A stretch of 64,000 nt of DNA from Pseudomaricurvus sp965656525 (GTDB lineage: Bacteria; Pseudomonadota; Gammaproteobacteria; Pseudomonadales; Cellvibrionaceae), in contig CBFHKY010000012.1 in NCBI GenBank assembly GCA_965656525.1, positions 46,572 to 110,571 of the forward strand. Direction: 5' to 3'. A program made the position numbers and the translations under genes. The notes beneath the pieces are model-generated. The model saw only the letters and a list, made by a program, of their open reading frames with translations. It was not told where the DNA came from and made no database searches. Positions 47,210 to 57,219 of this stretch are shown here, one piece after another; position 1 is the stretch's first letter, and the number at the start of each line of letters is the position of its first letter.

Positions 47210-47294
47210 GCGCCCCGTTGTGCGTTAAAGTATTGCCAATTCAATAACTTACCACGCACAACTTCCTTATCTACGTAAGTTACATCACGTCTAG

Positions 47295-47371
47295 GGGCCT
47301 ATAGCTCAGTTGGTTAGAGCATCCGACTCATAATCGGCAGGTCGCAAGTTCAAGTCTTGCTGGGCCCACCA
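47295..47371 (+). tRNA. tRNA with anticodon CAU, probably tRNA-Ile2 (lysidine-modified)
   Basis: A 77-nt tRNA with acceptor GGGCCTA/TGGGCCC, D arm GCTC/GAGC, anticodon loop CTCATAA, T arm GCAAG/CTTGC and encoded CCA. CAU can mean elongator Met or Ile2. The C4-G69 and C5-G68 pairs are the TilS identity pairs seen in Ile2, and the overall look resembles ileX, so I favour Ile2. Elongator tRNA-Met remains possible. The outermost anticodon-stem pair looks mismatched. Confidence 0.9.
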
Positions 47372-47508
47372 TTTCCTCTCCTCACAATACATCGACACAT
47401 ACCTACTCGCCGCCAGAAATCATTCACGTGTCACTGGCTTTGACACTTGTGTGAAGACTCGTCGTAAAGGCCTTAATTCACGACCTGCTTACCTTTTCTG
47501 TCTTGCTT

Positions 47509-49005
47509 TCAGGCTCCAACCGAAAGCTCCCAAAGGTATAAACCCGCAAACCCTAAATAAAATAGGCCTGCGGCTCCCATACAGCTGGCAATCCATAAAC
47601 TTGGGCGAAGCCTCTTGGGCAAGCGCGTACAGTTAATGTACAGGGCGACTAAAGCAATAAAAGGGGTATGTAACGCGGCGATAATACCCGACGCCGACAT
47701 CACCGCGACAGGATCGTCAAATAACAAAATAATAACGATTGGCACTATACCCGTGACGGTGACCACAAATAAACGCTTGAGGGTGCGCCGCTCGAACAAT
47801 GACAACCCCATATGAATTGCCAGCTTACTCGCCGCGCTCACTACTCTGCCGCGTTTACCAGCATTGCGCTTAGTGCGGCTGAGGATAAGCGTCATGTCGG
47901 CAAAGCTGCGGCCCCAACCATCTTGGTTAGCCAATACGCTGCCACCTAAGGCGATAACGATAGCGGCCAGCAACAAATACTCACCTGCAGGGCCCCAAAT
48001 ACCCGAGAACAACCCCGTTAAATCGACGGCGACATCTACGCCTTTTGGCAGATTACCGACTGGCGCTAATAACTCAGCACCCAACACCATGAAGGAAAAC
48101 ATCACAATCAAGCCGCCCACAACGCCTAAGGTCGCAGCGCCAGTCATCACGCCCACCCAATCGCGGATACGCTCTACTTGTGTAACGTTGTCCCGATCTG
48201 CTGACTGCTGGCGCTCTGAACGGACTTCTTCAGGGACCTCTTCGTCTCGCTCCTGTGTAACCAGTCCGCCTCCAAAGCCTCGGGTGGCGGTCCAGTAGCC
48301 AAACCACACAATCCCCATCGAGCCGGCTAGAATTGTGCCTACCCAAGGCAAAATAATGTAGAAATCAGGATTAACAGGCCACGTAAATAGCAATCCTTGC
48401 CCAACCTTTGTCAAGCTTGGCCCCACCACTACCGCCGAAATCACAACCATAACCATCAACAACAAAGCCATAATACGGCTAGACTTTTCAAGCAGCATGT
48501 ACTGCCCACCCGCGACAAACGCCGTACTCAGCACAATCAGTACAATGGCATAACGGCTAGCACTTCCCGGTAAAAAGGCTTGTGCAGCACTGCCCACCAC
48601 CGCCGAAAGACCTGCAATACCCACGCTTGCGGCCAATAGTTGGGGAACAAATATCAGCCAAACCGCCCACCCACAAGGCCCCCTCAGCGTATACATTCCT
48701 TCTAATATAGTTTTTCCAGTAACAATCGAAAAGCGCGCCATTTCTCTGATCATGACCCACATAAAAAAGACAACCAGCAACAGCAACCAAAGTAGCTCGT
48801 ACTTATACTGTGAAGCGACCCGCGGTGTGAATAAAATAGATCCGGTACCAACGGCAGAAAGCATCCACAATAAACCAGGCCCATACCAAAGCCATCTTTG
48901 CCGACCTTTAGGCGCTGCTGGCACACTAGGTCGAATAAGCACGTTACTCACTTGTCCCTCCCTTTGGTTCATTCGTCTTCGCGACTCGCTCTCTACTTCT
49001 ATCAC
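47509..49005 (-). CDS. Nramp-like transporter lacking the canonical metal motif
   Basis: A 498-residue membrane protein with eleven or so helices laid out as in Nramp divalent-metal transporters. The first-helix consensus GPGLLWM is kept, but the metal-binding DPGN position reads SAVGTGSIL. I do not see the MPHN-type motif in the sixth-helix region either. A charged, Glu/Arg-rich loop (near residue 250) interrupts the middle. Lack of both motifs argues against classic manganese or iron uptake; divergent Nramp-related proteins can carry other ions. The first ATG at 49005 is plausible, and ATG 48972 (MNQREG) is an alternative. There is no operon partner. Confidence 0.7.
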   Translation of the reverse strand: MIEVESESRRRMNQREGQVSNVLIRPSVPAAPKGRQRWLWYGPGLLWMLSAVGTGSILFTPRVASQYKYELLWLLLLVVFFMWVMIREMARFSIVTGKTILEGMYTLRGPCGWAVWLIFVPQLLAASVGIAGLSAVVGSAAQAFLPGSASRYAIVLIVLSTAFVAGGQYMLLEKSSRIMALLLMVMVVISAVVVGPSLTKVGQGLLFTWPVNPDFYIILPWVGTILAGSMGIVWFGYWTATRGFGGGLVTQERDEEVPEEVRSERQQSADRDNVTQVERIRDWVGVMTGAATLGVVGGLIVMFSFMVLGAELLAPVGNLPKGVDVAVDLTGLFSGIWGPAGEYLLLAAIVIALGGSVLANQDGWGRSFADMTLILSRTKRNAGKRGRVVSAASKLAIHMGLSLFERRTLKRLFVVTVTGIVPIVIILLFDDPVAVMSASGIIAALHTPFIALVALYINCTRLPKRLRPSLWIASCMGAAGLFYLGFAGLYLWELSVGA

Positions 49006-49434
49006 CCTTTATTCCTATCAGCCTCTACCTCTAAAAGCTGCAGTGGCAGGTATTTCAAAATTGTGATCAACAAACAAAACGTCTCTGATAGAGCACACCT
49101 TGCGCCACTGGTTGACTGAGGCTGGGTGACTTAGCGGATGTTTTGTAAGGTATAAAAGAAGCAAAACAATCAATGTATATGTCAATTCTGCTGAGAGTGT
49201 GCGTGATGATCATTTTCTACATGAATACGGCCATCAATGGTTAGCGTTTTTTCAAGCGTTGCATGTGTTATCTGCGTTTAAAAGAACATCAACGAAAACC
49301 CTAACATCTAAAAAAGATATTGCCAAAAATCAGCTTGAAACATGCACACGTAACTCAAGCGCCCTAAAAGAATGGGTCTTTTATATGTGAGGTACCCTTG
49401 TTAAGCTTCCATACCGCTAGCAATAAGTCACCCT
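49006..49434. other. Intergenic region without recognisable gene
   Basis: A 429-bp divergent interval. A 63-residue frame at 49199-49390 has no ribosome site and no family look. I see no strong promoter pair, hairpin or RNA gene. Confidence 0.5.
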
Positions 49435-51432
49435 ATGATCAACTCACTACCAACACCTGAACAACTGCAGCCACTTTTAGTGCAGCTGGACGACGCCATC
49501 ACCGCGCTGGCTAACGCCACTGGTATTGCTAAATTCGCAAACATCGGCAGCGTATTCGAGTGCGCGCGACAAGTTCTACTCACCGAGGGGGGCGCGCAAG
49601 CGTTAGAGCAACGCGCACAAGCACTGGAGGAGGCTGGTAGCTTTTCTGGATCAGACTGGGCCGAACCGCACACGCTTATTCCCGCGCTCACCCTGCAGTC
49701 CTTACAAAGTAATAACGCCGACTTGCTAACTATTGAGGCGCTGAGTGAACTGCGTTTACTGGCGGTGGCTAAGGGTGATTATATTCACCCAAGTATTTCA
49801 GCCGAACAGGCGCATCACTATCTAACCCAAGTATTGGCGCTTAATCTTACCCTGTTGTTTTCAGCGCCCAGCGAGGCGGAACGGGAAGGCCAAGGCATCT
49901 TAGCCAACATACCGCGCACTTTGGTTCGACATTTGGCCGATCGTATCGGCTATGAACACGTTATCGACACGCTTATCGAAGAGATTTGGCGCATTCTTCG
50001 TCAGCACCCCATACAGATTGATCCCGCCAAGCAAATGATCACCCAAATATCCATTTGTCGCATGCGACCCGATGTTGATCTGGGCAACAGCGGTGTGGGT
50101 GCCGATCGTCTAATCAGTAGTTTATATGGCCCCACCCAAGCCTGCCGAGAAGACCCAGGCGTGGAAGTCTACCAACAACACATCGATTACTTTGACAGCG
50201 CCGCACTGCAAGCCGAAGCCACTGGTTTTGCTCGATCTATGCACGACACAGGCCTTGTATCGCCTTACCATGCGGTGTTTTTACGCCACTTAAACGAACA
50301 TCATGACCATTTGCTAGTAGATGCTCTGGGGTTATCGGGAACCGGACGTGACAGTTTGCTGTGCTACCGTGAACTGGTACGTACGTTAATCAACCAAGCC
50401 GTTCATCCTGCAACTGCTCAAGCAGTGTATGGATTGGCCATGATGCTAGAGCGAGGCATACTTTATCGCCCCGCGGTAGCGCCTTCACTGTGGCGCCAGT
50501 TGCGTCTAGCACTGTCCGATTGGTCGCGCAATCGCTTACAACTGATCTTCGGCGATCAGATTCCTCCTGCGACTCGGCTGCTTGAAGGCGTACTGTGTAT
50601 GCTGGGCTTACCTTTGGGCGTGGGCCAAGGTAACAACCCTACGTGCCAATCTGCACGAGCTTTGTCTATCTGGGCTTACAACGACCCCGATTACTTGCTG
50701 CAAATCATTGCTTCTGCAGTGCGCGACGATGAAATAGTAATGACGTTCGAAGGCAAGCCCGTGTCTTCAAAGCCCTTGCTGGATGACCCAGGCCGAATGC
50801 TGCCTTTCGACCTCGATCCGGTGTCTCTCATACTCGTCCCACACTTGGACTATATTTACTCACAAATGGGACAGCTGTGTCTGGGGCGCGAGGGGGACCC
50901 CCATCGCTGGATCAATCCCGAATTTCACGGCTGGTGGGTAGGCCGAGGCTTTAGTATTGCGGTGGATGTGGCAACGGGTCATTTGGTAGACCTGGATAAC
51001 TTCCTACGGCACTTTTATGCTTACTACCACCCCTACTACAATGGTGACCAACCACTGATTCACCCACAACCTGCTGGTATTGCAATAACCGATAGCGCAG
51101 CGCGATTTATCGGCTGGCACGCCATTACCATTCAACGAGTGGCGCTGGACCCTTCTGGTGATATGCGAGTGTATTTTTTCAATCCCAATAACGACAGTGG
51201 CCAAGACTGGGGCGATGGCGTCAAAGTGGATACAGCCGACAACGGTGAGCTATTCGGTGAGTCGTCTTTACCGATTGAGCAGTTTGCCTCACGCTTGTAC
51301 ATCTTTCACTACGACACGCTCGAACGCGGGGAACCCGAAAAAGTCCCTGATGACGAGCTGAAGGTCATCACCGGTTACATCGACCGCAGCTGGGGTAGCG
51401 AGCGTCGAGCAGACCACGAAAAAGCCCCCTAG
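49435..51432 (+). CDS. Unrecognised large protein with papain-like Gln/Cys/His/Asn pattern
   Basis: I do not recognise this 665-residue soluble protein. It has no signal peptide and no membrane helix. The N-terminal about 380 residues are helical. The C-terminal part has GVGQGNNPTCQSARALSIWA (Q398, C404), GWHAITI (H562) and VYFFNPNN (N583). In papain-type enzymes an oxyanion Gln lies six residues before the nucleophilic Cys at the start of a helix, and the His and Asn follow in this order about 130 and 150 residues later; here the spacings are 158 and 179. This suggests a cysteine peptidase, transglutaminase or related acyl enzyme. The family and the substrate are unknown. It is a single gene between an Nramp-like gene and a BLUF gene. 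Confidence 0.75.
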   Translation: MINSLPTPEQLQPLLVQLDDAITALANATGIAKFANIGSVFECARQVLLTEGGAQALEQRAQALEEAGSFSGSDWAEPHTLIPALTLQSLQSNNADLLTIEALSELRLLAVAKGDYIHPSISAEQAHHYLTQVLALNLTLLFSAPSEAEREGQGILANIPRTLVRHLADRIGYEHVIDTLIEEIWRILRQHPIQIDPAKQMITQISICRMRPDVDLGNSGVGADRLISSLYGPTQACREDPGVEVYQQHIDYFDSAALQAEATGFARSMHDTGLVSPYHAVFLRHLNEHHDHLLVDALGLSGTGRDSLLCYRELVRTLINQAVHPATAQAVYGLAMMLERGILYRPAVAPSLWRQLRLALSDWSRNRLQLIFGDQIPPATRLLEGVLCMLGLPLGVGQGNNPTCQSARALSIWAYNDPDYLLQIIASAVRDDEIVMTFEGKPVSSKPLLDDPGRMLPFDLDPVSLILVPHLDYIYSQMGQLCLGREGDPHRWINPEFHGWWVGRGFSIAVDVATGHLVDLDNFLRHFYAYYHPYYNGDQPLIHPQPAGIAITDSAARFIGWHAITIQRVALDPSGDMRVYFFNPNNDSGQDWGDGVKVDTADNGELFGESSLPIEQFASRLYIFHYDTLERGEPEKVPDDELKVITGYIDRSWGSERRADHEKAP

Positions 51433-51883
51433 TGCAGGGGCGATGCTCAATGGATTAGAAAAATTTGCCAGCGCAACCAAAGTTATCCATGACTCACCAT
51501 TATAGGCTCTACCAATAAATCGGATCAAAAAAGCAGCGTAAAAACGCCTTTTCAATATGAGCCAACTGTGGTGTAACTGTGATCCCTCCCAAACGAAAGT
51601 ACGTATCACAATTGAATTACTGATGGCGTTCACTACGCTAAAAACACATACACCAATACATGTTTAAAACTGAAAGCTAGCGACTATACTTACTCATCAA
51701 AGGTGTTTTAGCACTTATTTATCAGAAAGTGTTTTAGCGGTCTCGGTGAATCATCTTGTCCGATGTATCCGTCACTCTTTAGGGTCAACTTAATTTAAAG
51801 ACCATTAAACCGATAATAAGTCAGCTGAAACAACGTTCACGATTCACCGCATGAACACAGTAAAATTGCAGTGAGGTTATTTT
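51433..51883. other. Intergenic region before the BLUF gene
   Basis: A 451-bp AT-rich interval without a convincing gene. GTGTTTTAGC is repeated directly at 51703-51712 and 51729-51738, about 150-180 bp before the BLUF start, and may be a regulator site. No other structure stands out. Confidence 0.4.
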
Positions 51884-52303
51884 ATGTATTTATCCAGACT
51901 TATTTACGCCAGTACCATAAGCACCAATTTTGAAAGTACTGATATAGAAAAAATATTGAACATCGCACGTAAGAATAATAAAAAGAGTCATGTCACTGGC
52001 ATGCTGTATTTTAATCGAAAATATTTTATGCAGTATTTAGAAGGCTCTAGATCCGAAGTGAACAACGCCTACAAAAAAATTTTGGATGACAAGCGACATT
52101 CTAATGTTGTGATATTGGACTATCGAGTGATCGATCAGAGAGAATTCAGTGAGTGGACAATGGGTTACGTTCCTGAATCGCCATTAACCGCAAAAATCAA
52201 CTTAAAACACTCAATCAACGATACTTTTGATCCTTACCAAATGTCTGGTGAAAGTGCTAAATTTATGATGCTATCGTTGCGAGACAGCATTCCAACCATT
52301 TAA
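51884..52303 (+). CDS. BLUF-domain blue-light sensor protein
   Basis: A 139-residue, single-domain flavin photoreceptor. The FAD-site residues fall at the same numbers as in PixD: Y8 (LIYAS), N32 (KNNKKSHVTGML), Q50 (FMQYLEG) and W91 (EWTMGY). The C-terminal about 40 residues form the short cap. With no output domain it must act through a partner. A chemoreceptor (convergent) and c-di-GMP enzymes are in the window, but none is in an operon with it. It has AT-rich codon use compared with its left neighbour, and a clear AGTGAGG upstream of the ATG. Confidence 0.93.
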   Translation: MYLSRLIYASTISTNFESTDIEKILNIARKNNKKSHVTGMLYFNRKYFMQYLEGSRSEVNNAYKKILDDKRHSNVVILDYRVIDQREFSEWTMGYVPESPLTAKINLKHSINDTFDPYQMSGESAKFMMLSLRDSIPTI

Positions 52304-52495
52304 ATAAATTTCTAGTAAGGTGAACTGGTGAGGGCCCCTTTTCACTCTAAAACGTTAAACCGATCACTGCACAACACACCAAACCTCTGATCAAAAAAGC
52401 GGTGTACTATTTATGTTTATGCTCGTTCCTACAGGAACGATAACTTTCAAAGCTCGATTCAAAAGACTGATTCATTTGTTTTTCAGCCCTATCAA

Positions 52496-54436
52496 TCACA
52501 CTCGAAAACGAGTGACCGTGACACGCAAGCTTTCAGCATGCTTTTTCAATTCTTCTGCATCAGCATTCACCACATTTGCTCGGCTGGACGTTTCTCCGAC
52601 CTCTGCATTAACGTCTATAATGTTGCGATTGATCATTTCGCACACCTGATGCTGTTCTTCGGCAGCAGAAGCAATGGTGTGAGCCATACCGTTTATGTGA
52701 TCAACTGAGCTTTGAATTGATGTAAAGATTGCACGGGTTTGCTCTGTGGCTGTTTTGGTGTCATCTGAGTGCTGCAATGTATTTTCAAGTTTCTCGGCCG
52801 CTGAGGCTGTTCTCTGTGTAAGCGTTAGAATCATCGTGTCAATCTCGGCCGTAGATGTAGCCGTTCTGCCCGCTAAGGTACGCACTTCATCCGCAACAAC
52901 GGCAAACCCTCGCCCTTGATCGCCAGCTCTTGCAGCTTCTATCGCGGCGTTGAGCGCTAATAAGTTTGTCTGATCGGCAATATTTCGAATGGTATCTAAG
53001 ATCGTTGTAATATTGTGTGTCTCTTCCGCTAGCGCACTCATGGCACGGTTAGAATCACCGATACCTTCAATAAGGGCTGTAACAGCATCTACCGTACGAT
53101 CGATAAACTGTTGCCCTTTTTGGACATACTGTTGACTCTGGTTGGCAGCATCTGCCGTTTCAGATGAGCTACGAGCCACACTCGTCGCGGTATCCACCAT
53201 CTCATTAAATGAAACGGCAACCTGCGCCATGATATCTGTCTGCTGCCTTGAGCTTTTGGCCATGTCATTAGCAATAATAGCGCTGCCACTGGCTTTATCA
53301 CTGACTTTTTCCGAGGTTTTGATGATATCCACCACCAAACCATGCGTCATGGTTAAAAATCGATTAAAGGCTTGAGCCATTTGAGCCAGCTCATCCTTTC
53401 CACCTTCTGGCAACCTACGGGTTAAATCCCCCTCCCCTTGAGCAACCTTTTCCATTTCCTGAGTCATCATGTTTATCGGGCGAGTAATCAACTGACTAAA
53501 CCATAAGCCGATTAAACCAAACACCAGCATGATAAGAAGAGCCACTACAATAGCCGTTTTCTGAAAAGCATTAGCCGCTGAAAACACTTCACTTTTTGGT
53601 ATTAAACCAAAGAATGTTAGCCCTAAATTTGGTGATTCATAACGTGATACCAGCCACTCTCCTCCATTCAACGTCACTTGATCTAAGTTGCCATCAAAAA
53701 TGCTCTGATACTCTTCACTTGAGTCAGTGATATTTTTAAAATTGTGCTCTTCATTAACACCATCCGCCAAAACCACGCCGGACTCATCCACTAAAATTAG
53801 GTAACCTGAATCACCAAATGTCACTGAACGCACCATCTCTGTAAGTTTGGCCAGTGTAATGTCAATAGCAACAACACCTTCAAGCCCAGATTCCGTTGTA
53901 AAGGTATGCATATAAGGTAGCAAAGGTTCTAAAGTGATGAAGTCGGTATACGCCGAGGTTGTCACTGGCTGCCCTGGTGTTTGGTTCGCCGCTAAATACC
54001 ATGGGCGCTGTGTTGGGTTGTACTCACCAAGATCAGAAACAGGCCACTGTATATAACTTCCGTTTTCTAAACCCAAATAAACATAATTCGTATCCGGGTT
54101 ACTTAAACCGAAATCCTCCATAAGGCGCCATGCTGCACGTTCAGCATCGCTGTTCTCTTCCGGAGTCATAGGTTTAGCAGCGCCTATGTAGTTCTCTACG
54201 CTGTTATCTAGGGCTTTCAGAACATCTGATTTGGCCAAGAAGCTAACACTATTCGCCATATTTTGAAGATAGACATCAAATGTTTGGCTAATTTGAGCCA
54301 TCTGCTGCTCAGCTACATGCCTAAAATTCGCTTCAGCATCATGTCTAAATTGCTGCACGGCGAGGTAAGTAGAAATAATCATGGGCAGTGCAACAGCGCA
54401 CAGAATGATAAACATAAGGCGAGTACGGAGCTTCAT
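52496..54436 (-). CDS. Methyl-accepting chemotaxis protein with dCache sensor
   Basis: A 646-residue transmembrane chemoreceptor. The first helix (about 8-28) precedes a large periplasmic double-Cache sensor (about 35-275; FITLEPLLPYMHTFTTESGL is in it). A second helix (about 280-300) leads to HAMP (GLWFSQLITRPINMMTQEME) and a long signalling domain. The hairpin tip reads EAARAGDQGRGFAVVADEVR. Small amino acids or organic acids are the usual ligands of this sensor fold. I start at ATG 54436 (MKLRTRL), since the longer frame begins with TTG. It is convergent with the BLUF gene, with the hybrid kinase upstream on the same strand. Confidence 0.93.
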   Translation of the reverse strand: MKLRTRLMFIILCAVALPMIISTYLAVQQFRHDAEANFRHVAEQQMAQISQTFDVYLQNMANSVSFLAKSDVLKALDNSVENYIGAAKPMTPEENSDAERAAWRLMEDFGLSNPDTNYVYLGLENGSYIQWPVSDLGEYNPTQRPWYLAANQTPGQPVTTSAYTDFITLEPLLPYMHTFTTESGLEGVVAIDITLAKLTEMVRSVTFGDSGYLILVDESGVVLADGVNEEHNFKNITDSSEEYQSIFDGNLDQVTLNGGEWLVSRYESPNLGLTFFGLIPKSEVFSAANAFQKTAIVVALLIMLVFGLIGLWFSQLITRPINMMTQEMEKVAQGEGDLTRRLPEGGKDELAQMAQAFNRFLTMTHGLVVDIIKTSEKVSDKASGSAIIANDMAKSSRQQTDIMAQVAVSFNEMVDTATSVARSSSETADAANQSQQYVQKGQQFIDRTVDAVTALIEGIGDSNRAMSALAEETHNITTILDTIRNIADQTNLLALNAAIEAARAGDQGRGFAVVADEVRTLAGRTATSTAEIDTMILTLTQRTASAAEKLENTLQHSDDTKTATEQTRAIFTSIQSSVDHINGMAHTIASAAEEQHQVCEMINRNIIDVNAEVGETSSRANVVNADAEELKKHAESLRVTVTRFRV

Positions 54437-54612
54437 TCCGATAACCTGCAAAAAGGATTAAGAGTGAATTAAGAATAGACCACTCTTAAGCAGATACTAG
54501 ACGAAATGTAAATATCTCAGGAGTGGGAGTAATCGAGTGCTTACTCCCGCCTGCCGTACGGCAGTTGATATGGGTCAGGTTAACCTCCCACTGGCTTGAG
54601 CCAGAGGTCATT

Positions 54613-57219
54613 TCACCTAGACCAATCGAGCAACTTTTTGATCAATACATCTTCTTCAATGGGCTTACTTATGTAGTCGTCCATCCCTGCCGATCGACAC
54701 AAATGTTCATCGTCACTTTGAGCGTTTGCAGTGGTGGCTATAATGTGGATATTTTTATACTGCGCCCCGGCTTTGCCTTCTCGGATACAGAGGGTGGCTT
54801 CGTAGCCATCCATCACTGGCATCTGGCAATCCATTAAAATCACATCAAAAAAAGGCTTGCGACTCTGACTGAGCACATCCAAAGCCTGCTGTCCGTTTTC
54901 GGCGGTTTGAAACTCAATCCCCTCATCNNNNNNNNNNNNNNNNNNNNNNNNNNNNNNNNNNNNNNNNNNNNNNNNNNNNNNNNNNNNNNNNNNNNNNNNN
55001 NNNNNNNNNNNNNNNNNNNNNNNNNAAAAAGGCTTGCGACTCTGACTGAGCACATCCAAAGCCTGCTGTCCGTTTTCGGCGGTTTGAAACTCAATCCCCT
55101 CATCTTCCAAAATAAACCTGAGTAGCTCGATATTCATCATGTTGTCCTCGACAACTAACACTCTAGGTTTAGGAGTGATAATAGACGGCGGATCTGATTC
55201 TTTCATCGTTGCCAGTAACGGCTCTGTGATTAAGGCCGGCATCTTCTCATTACGATTGTTTGGCTTAGAATTTGAAACCAGTCTGAGTGTGTTTAATAAG
55301 TTATTGGGTGCTACCGGTTTGATAAGATAAGCCTCGATGCCTATTGACTCAAACAAGGCCAAATCACCGTATCGATCAACAGAGGTCATCATGACAATTT
55401 TGATAGAACTGAAATCAACATTTTGTTTTAAAGTTTCTGAAAGTTGCGCACCATCCATGTCTGGCATATCCAAGTCCAATAAAGCGATATCGAACATTGC
55501 TCTGCCACCGTTGAGCTCCTGTCGGCATAACTCTAACGCTGCGCGGGCACTGTCAACAGCAACATTTTCAATCTTCCAAAGGTCTAATTGCTGACCCAAT
55601 ACATCTCGGTTGGTTTGGTTATCATCAACGATCAAGACCCGAATAGCAGCAGAGACAACATGAGGTAAAGTGTTACTATGCTCGACAGATTTTTTTACAC
55701 GGACGTAACCGTTAAAGTCACTGCCAACACCCAGATCACTTTCCACCGAAAGATCCCCACCCAAACAGTGACACAGCGTTTTTGCAATCGATAATCCAAG
55801 ACCAGTTCCTCCAAACTTTCTAGTCGTTGAACTGTTCTCTTGATGAAACGCCTCGAATATATCTTGCTGAACATTCGGCGCTATACCGACCCCCGTATCC
55901 CGAATACTAAATAAGAGCTTACAATCACCGATGTCTTCTTCAGGGTTTAAGCCCATGACCTTCGTACTCACCCGAACAATCACTTCGCCTGAATGGGTAA
56001 ACTTAATCGCGTTCCCAATTAGGTTATTAAATACTTGTCGGATTCTAATAGGATCACTTAATATCCAATCAACTTCGACACCCGTCAAATCTATAATAAG
56101 CTCTAAGTTTTTCTCTTGAGCCATTGGGGCATGAGTCTCCACAATAGTCTCAACTAATTGCCGAATATCAAAAGAGATCATCTCCAGTTCTAATTTATTC
56201 GCTTCGATTTTAGAAAAATCTAAAATATTATTGATAAGTTCAAGCAAGGATTTGGCACTGTTAAGAGCGATGTTAACTTTGTGCTGCTGCGCGGTGTCTA
56301 ATTTTGATTTGTTTAATAAATTCAGCATGCCTAACACACCGTTCATTGGTGTGCGTATTTCGTGACTCATATTCGCCAAGAATTCGCTTTTGGCAATCAG
56401 AGCGGCTTTAGATTTTTCAAACAAATCCGCAGATACATCCCGCTCTTTCATTAAGCGATTCAGCGACGACTGAATCCTTCGCTCCATCGGTTTAAAAATA
56501 AAGAAAATTTCAGCCACCAAGGCTCCTAGCGTTATAATCCACAAGATCAACTCAATTCTCATTAACCGCTGCATTCGGCTTTCAGAATTCTGTTCCATGT
56601 GTGAAACAACGCTATCCAGCCGCTGAAGAATATGGCTAGCAGCGGTTAGCGTTAATCGTGTTTCAACTTGCGGCTCTGTGAGACCGAGCTCATTTTTTCT
56701 CACAGNNNNNNNNNNNNNNNNNNNNNNNNNNNNNNNNNNNNNNNNNNNNNNNNNNNNNNNNNNNNNNNNNNNNNNNNNNNNNNNNNNNNNNNNNNNNNNN
56801 NNNNNATCACGGGCCGCCGCTACAAACGATCGCACCTCCAAATCCAGTGAGGTTGGGCCGCCAAAGTAAAGATCTTGGTAGCTGTCACCTAATAAATGAT
56901 AAGCGGGACTACCTCGTGTTGTCAGTTCGATATGATGCTCTAACATATCCTTGGCGTTACTGAGCAGCTCAGCAGCTAACGCCTGAGACTGTACATCCGT
57001 CAAGCTGGCGTCTTTTAAGCGCAAACGCAGATAAAGTATGCGCTGCGATAACATCCTTTGTTTACCCGCCAAGTTGATAATGTAACTGTCATCTGATTGT
57101 TCAGAAATCACCCACTGCATAGTGATTTGACCTAGAGTCACTAATAGAGCAATCAAAAAAATGGCTATTAGGTAGGGCTTACGATAAGTGCTTACCGAGG
57201 AATATGTTGGCTTAGACAA
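54613..57219 (-). CDS. Hybrid sensor histidine kinase with PilJ/NarX-type sensor and two receivers (two assembly gaps)
   Basis: A membrane helix (about 15-35) leads to a periplasmic four-helix sensor with INLAGKQRMLSQRILYLRLR, the signature of PilJ/NarX-type (P-box-like) domains. A second helix follows (about 225-245). The kinase core has NMSHEIRTPMNGVLGML, DTGVGIAPNVQQDIFEAFHQ and FGGTGLGLSIAKTL. Receiver 1 has LLDLDMPDMDG and receiver 2 has ILMDCQMPVMDG. No HPt domain is present, so an external one is needed. The apparent repeat of 26 residues in receiver 2 is an assembly artefact around 54928-55025. Removing it leaves about 809 residues. A real gap at 56706-56805 hides part of the sensor. 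Confidence 0.9.
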   Translation of the reverse strand: MSKPTYSSVSTYRKPYLIAIFLIALLVTLGQITMQWVISEQSDDSYIINLAGKQRMLSQRILYLRLRLKDASLTDVQSQALAAELLSNAKDMLEHHIELTTRGSPAYHLLGDSYQDLYFGGPTSLDLEVRSFVAAARDXXXXXXXXXXXXXXXXXXXXXXXXXXXXXXXXXXVRKNELGLTEPQVETRLTLTAASHILQRLDSVVSHMEQNSESRMQRLMRIELILWIITLGALVAEIFFIFKPMERRIQSSLNRLMKERDVSADLFEKSKAALIAKSEFLANMSHEIRTPMNGVLGMLNLLNKSKLDTAQQHKVNIALNSAKSLLELINNILDFSKIEANKLELEMISFDIRQLVETIVETHAPMAQEKNLELIIDLTGVEVDWILSDPIRIRQVFNNLIGNAIKFTHSGEVIVRVSTKVMGLNPEEDIGDCKLLFSIRDTGVGIAPNVQQDIFEAFHQENSSTTRKFGGTGLGLSIAKTLCHCLGGDLSVESDLGVGSDFNGYVRVKKSVEHSNTLPHVVSAAIRVLIVDDNQTNRDVLGQQLDLWKIENVAVDSARAALELCRQELNGGRAMFDIALLDLDMPDMDGAQLSETLKQNVDFSSIKIVMMTSVDRYGDLALFESIGIEAYLIKPVAPNNLLNTLRLVSNSKPNNRNEKMPALITEPLLATMKESDPPSIITPKPRVLVVEDNMMNIELLRFILEDEGIEFQTAENGQQALDVLSQSRKPFXXXXXXXXXXXXXXXXXXXXXXXXXXXXXXXXXDEGIEFQTAENGQQALDVLSQSRKPFFDVILMDCQMPVMDGYEATLCIREGKAGAQYKNIHIIATTANAQSDDEHLCRSAGMDDYISKPIEEDVLIKKLLDWSR
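54849..55104. other. False assembly gap with 79-bp duplicated flanks
   Basis: The 79 bp at 54849-54927 and at 55026-55104 are identical and flank 98 N. The true sequence has one copy and no gap. Removing 177 bp keeps the reading frame and restores a normal receiver domain. Confidence 0.93.
56706..56805. other. Assembly gap (100 N) in the hybrid kinase sensor
   Basis: Exactly 100 N with no repeated flanks. The number is probably a placeholder. Confidence 0.97.

Noticed and set aside
49199..49390. 63-residue plus-strand frame
   Set aside because: No ribosome site, poor codon use and no recognisable features.
54840..55103. Duplicated receiver segment in the hybrid kinase as a real internal repeat
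   Set aside because: The DNA copies are identical over 79 bp and meet at an N run, which marks an assembly artefact.
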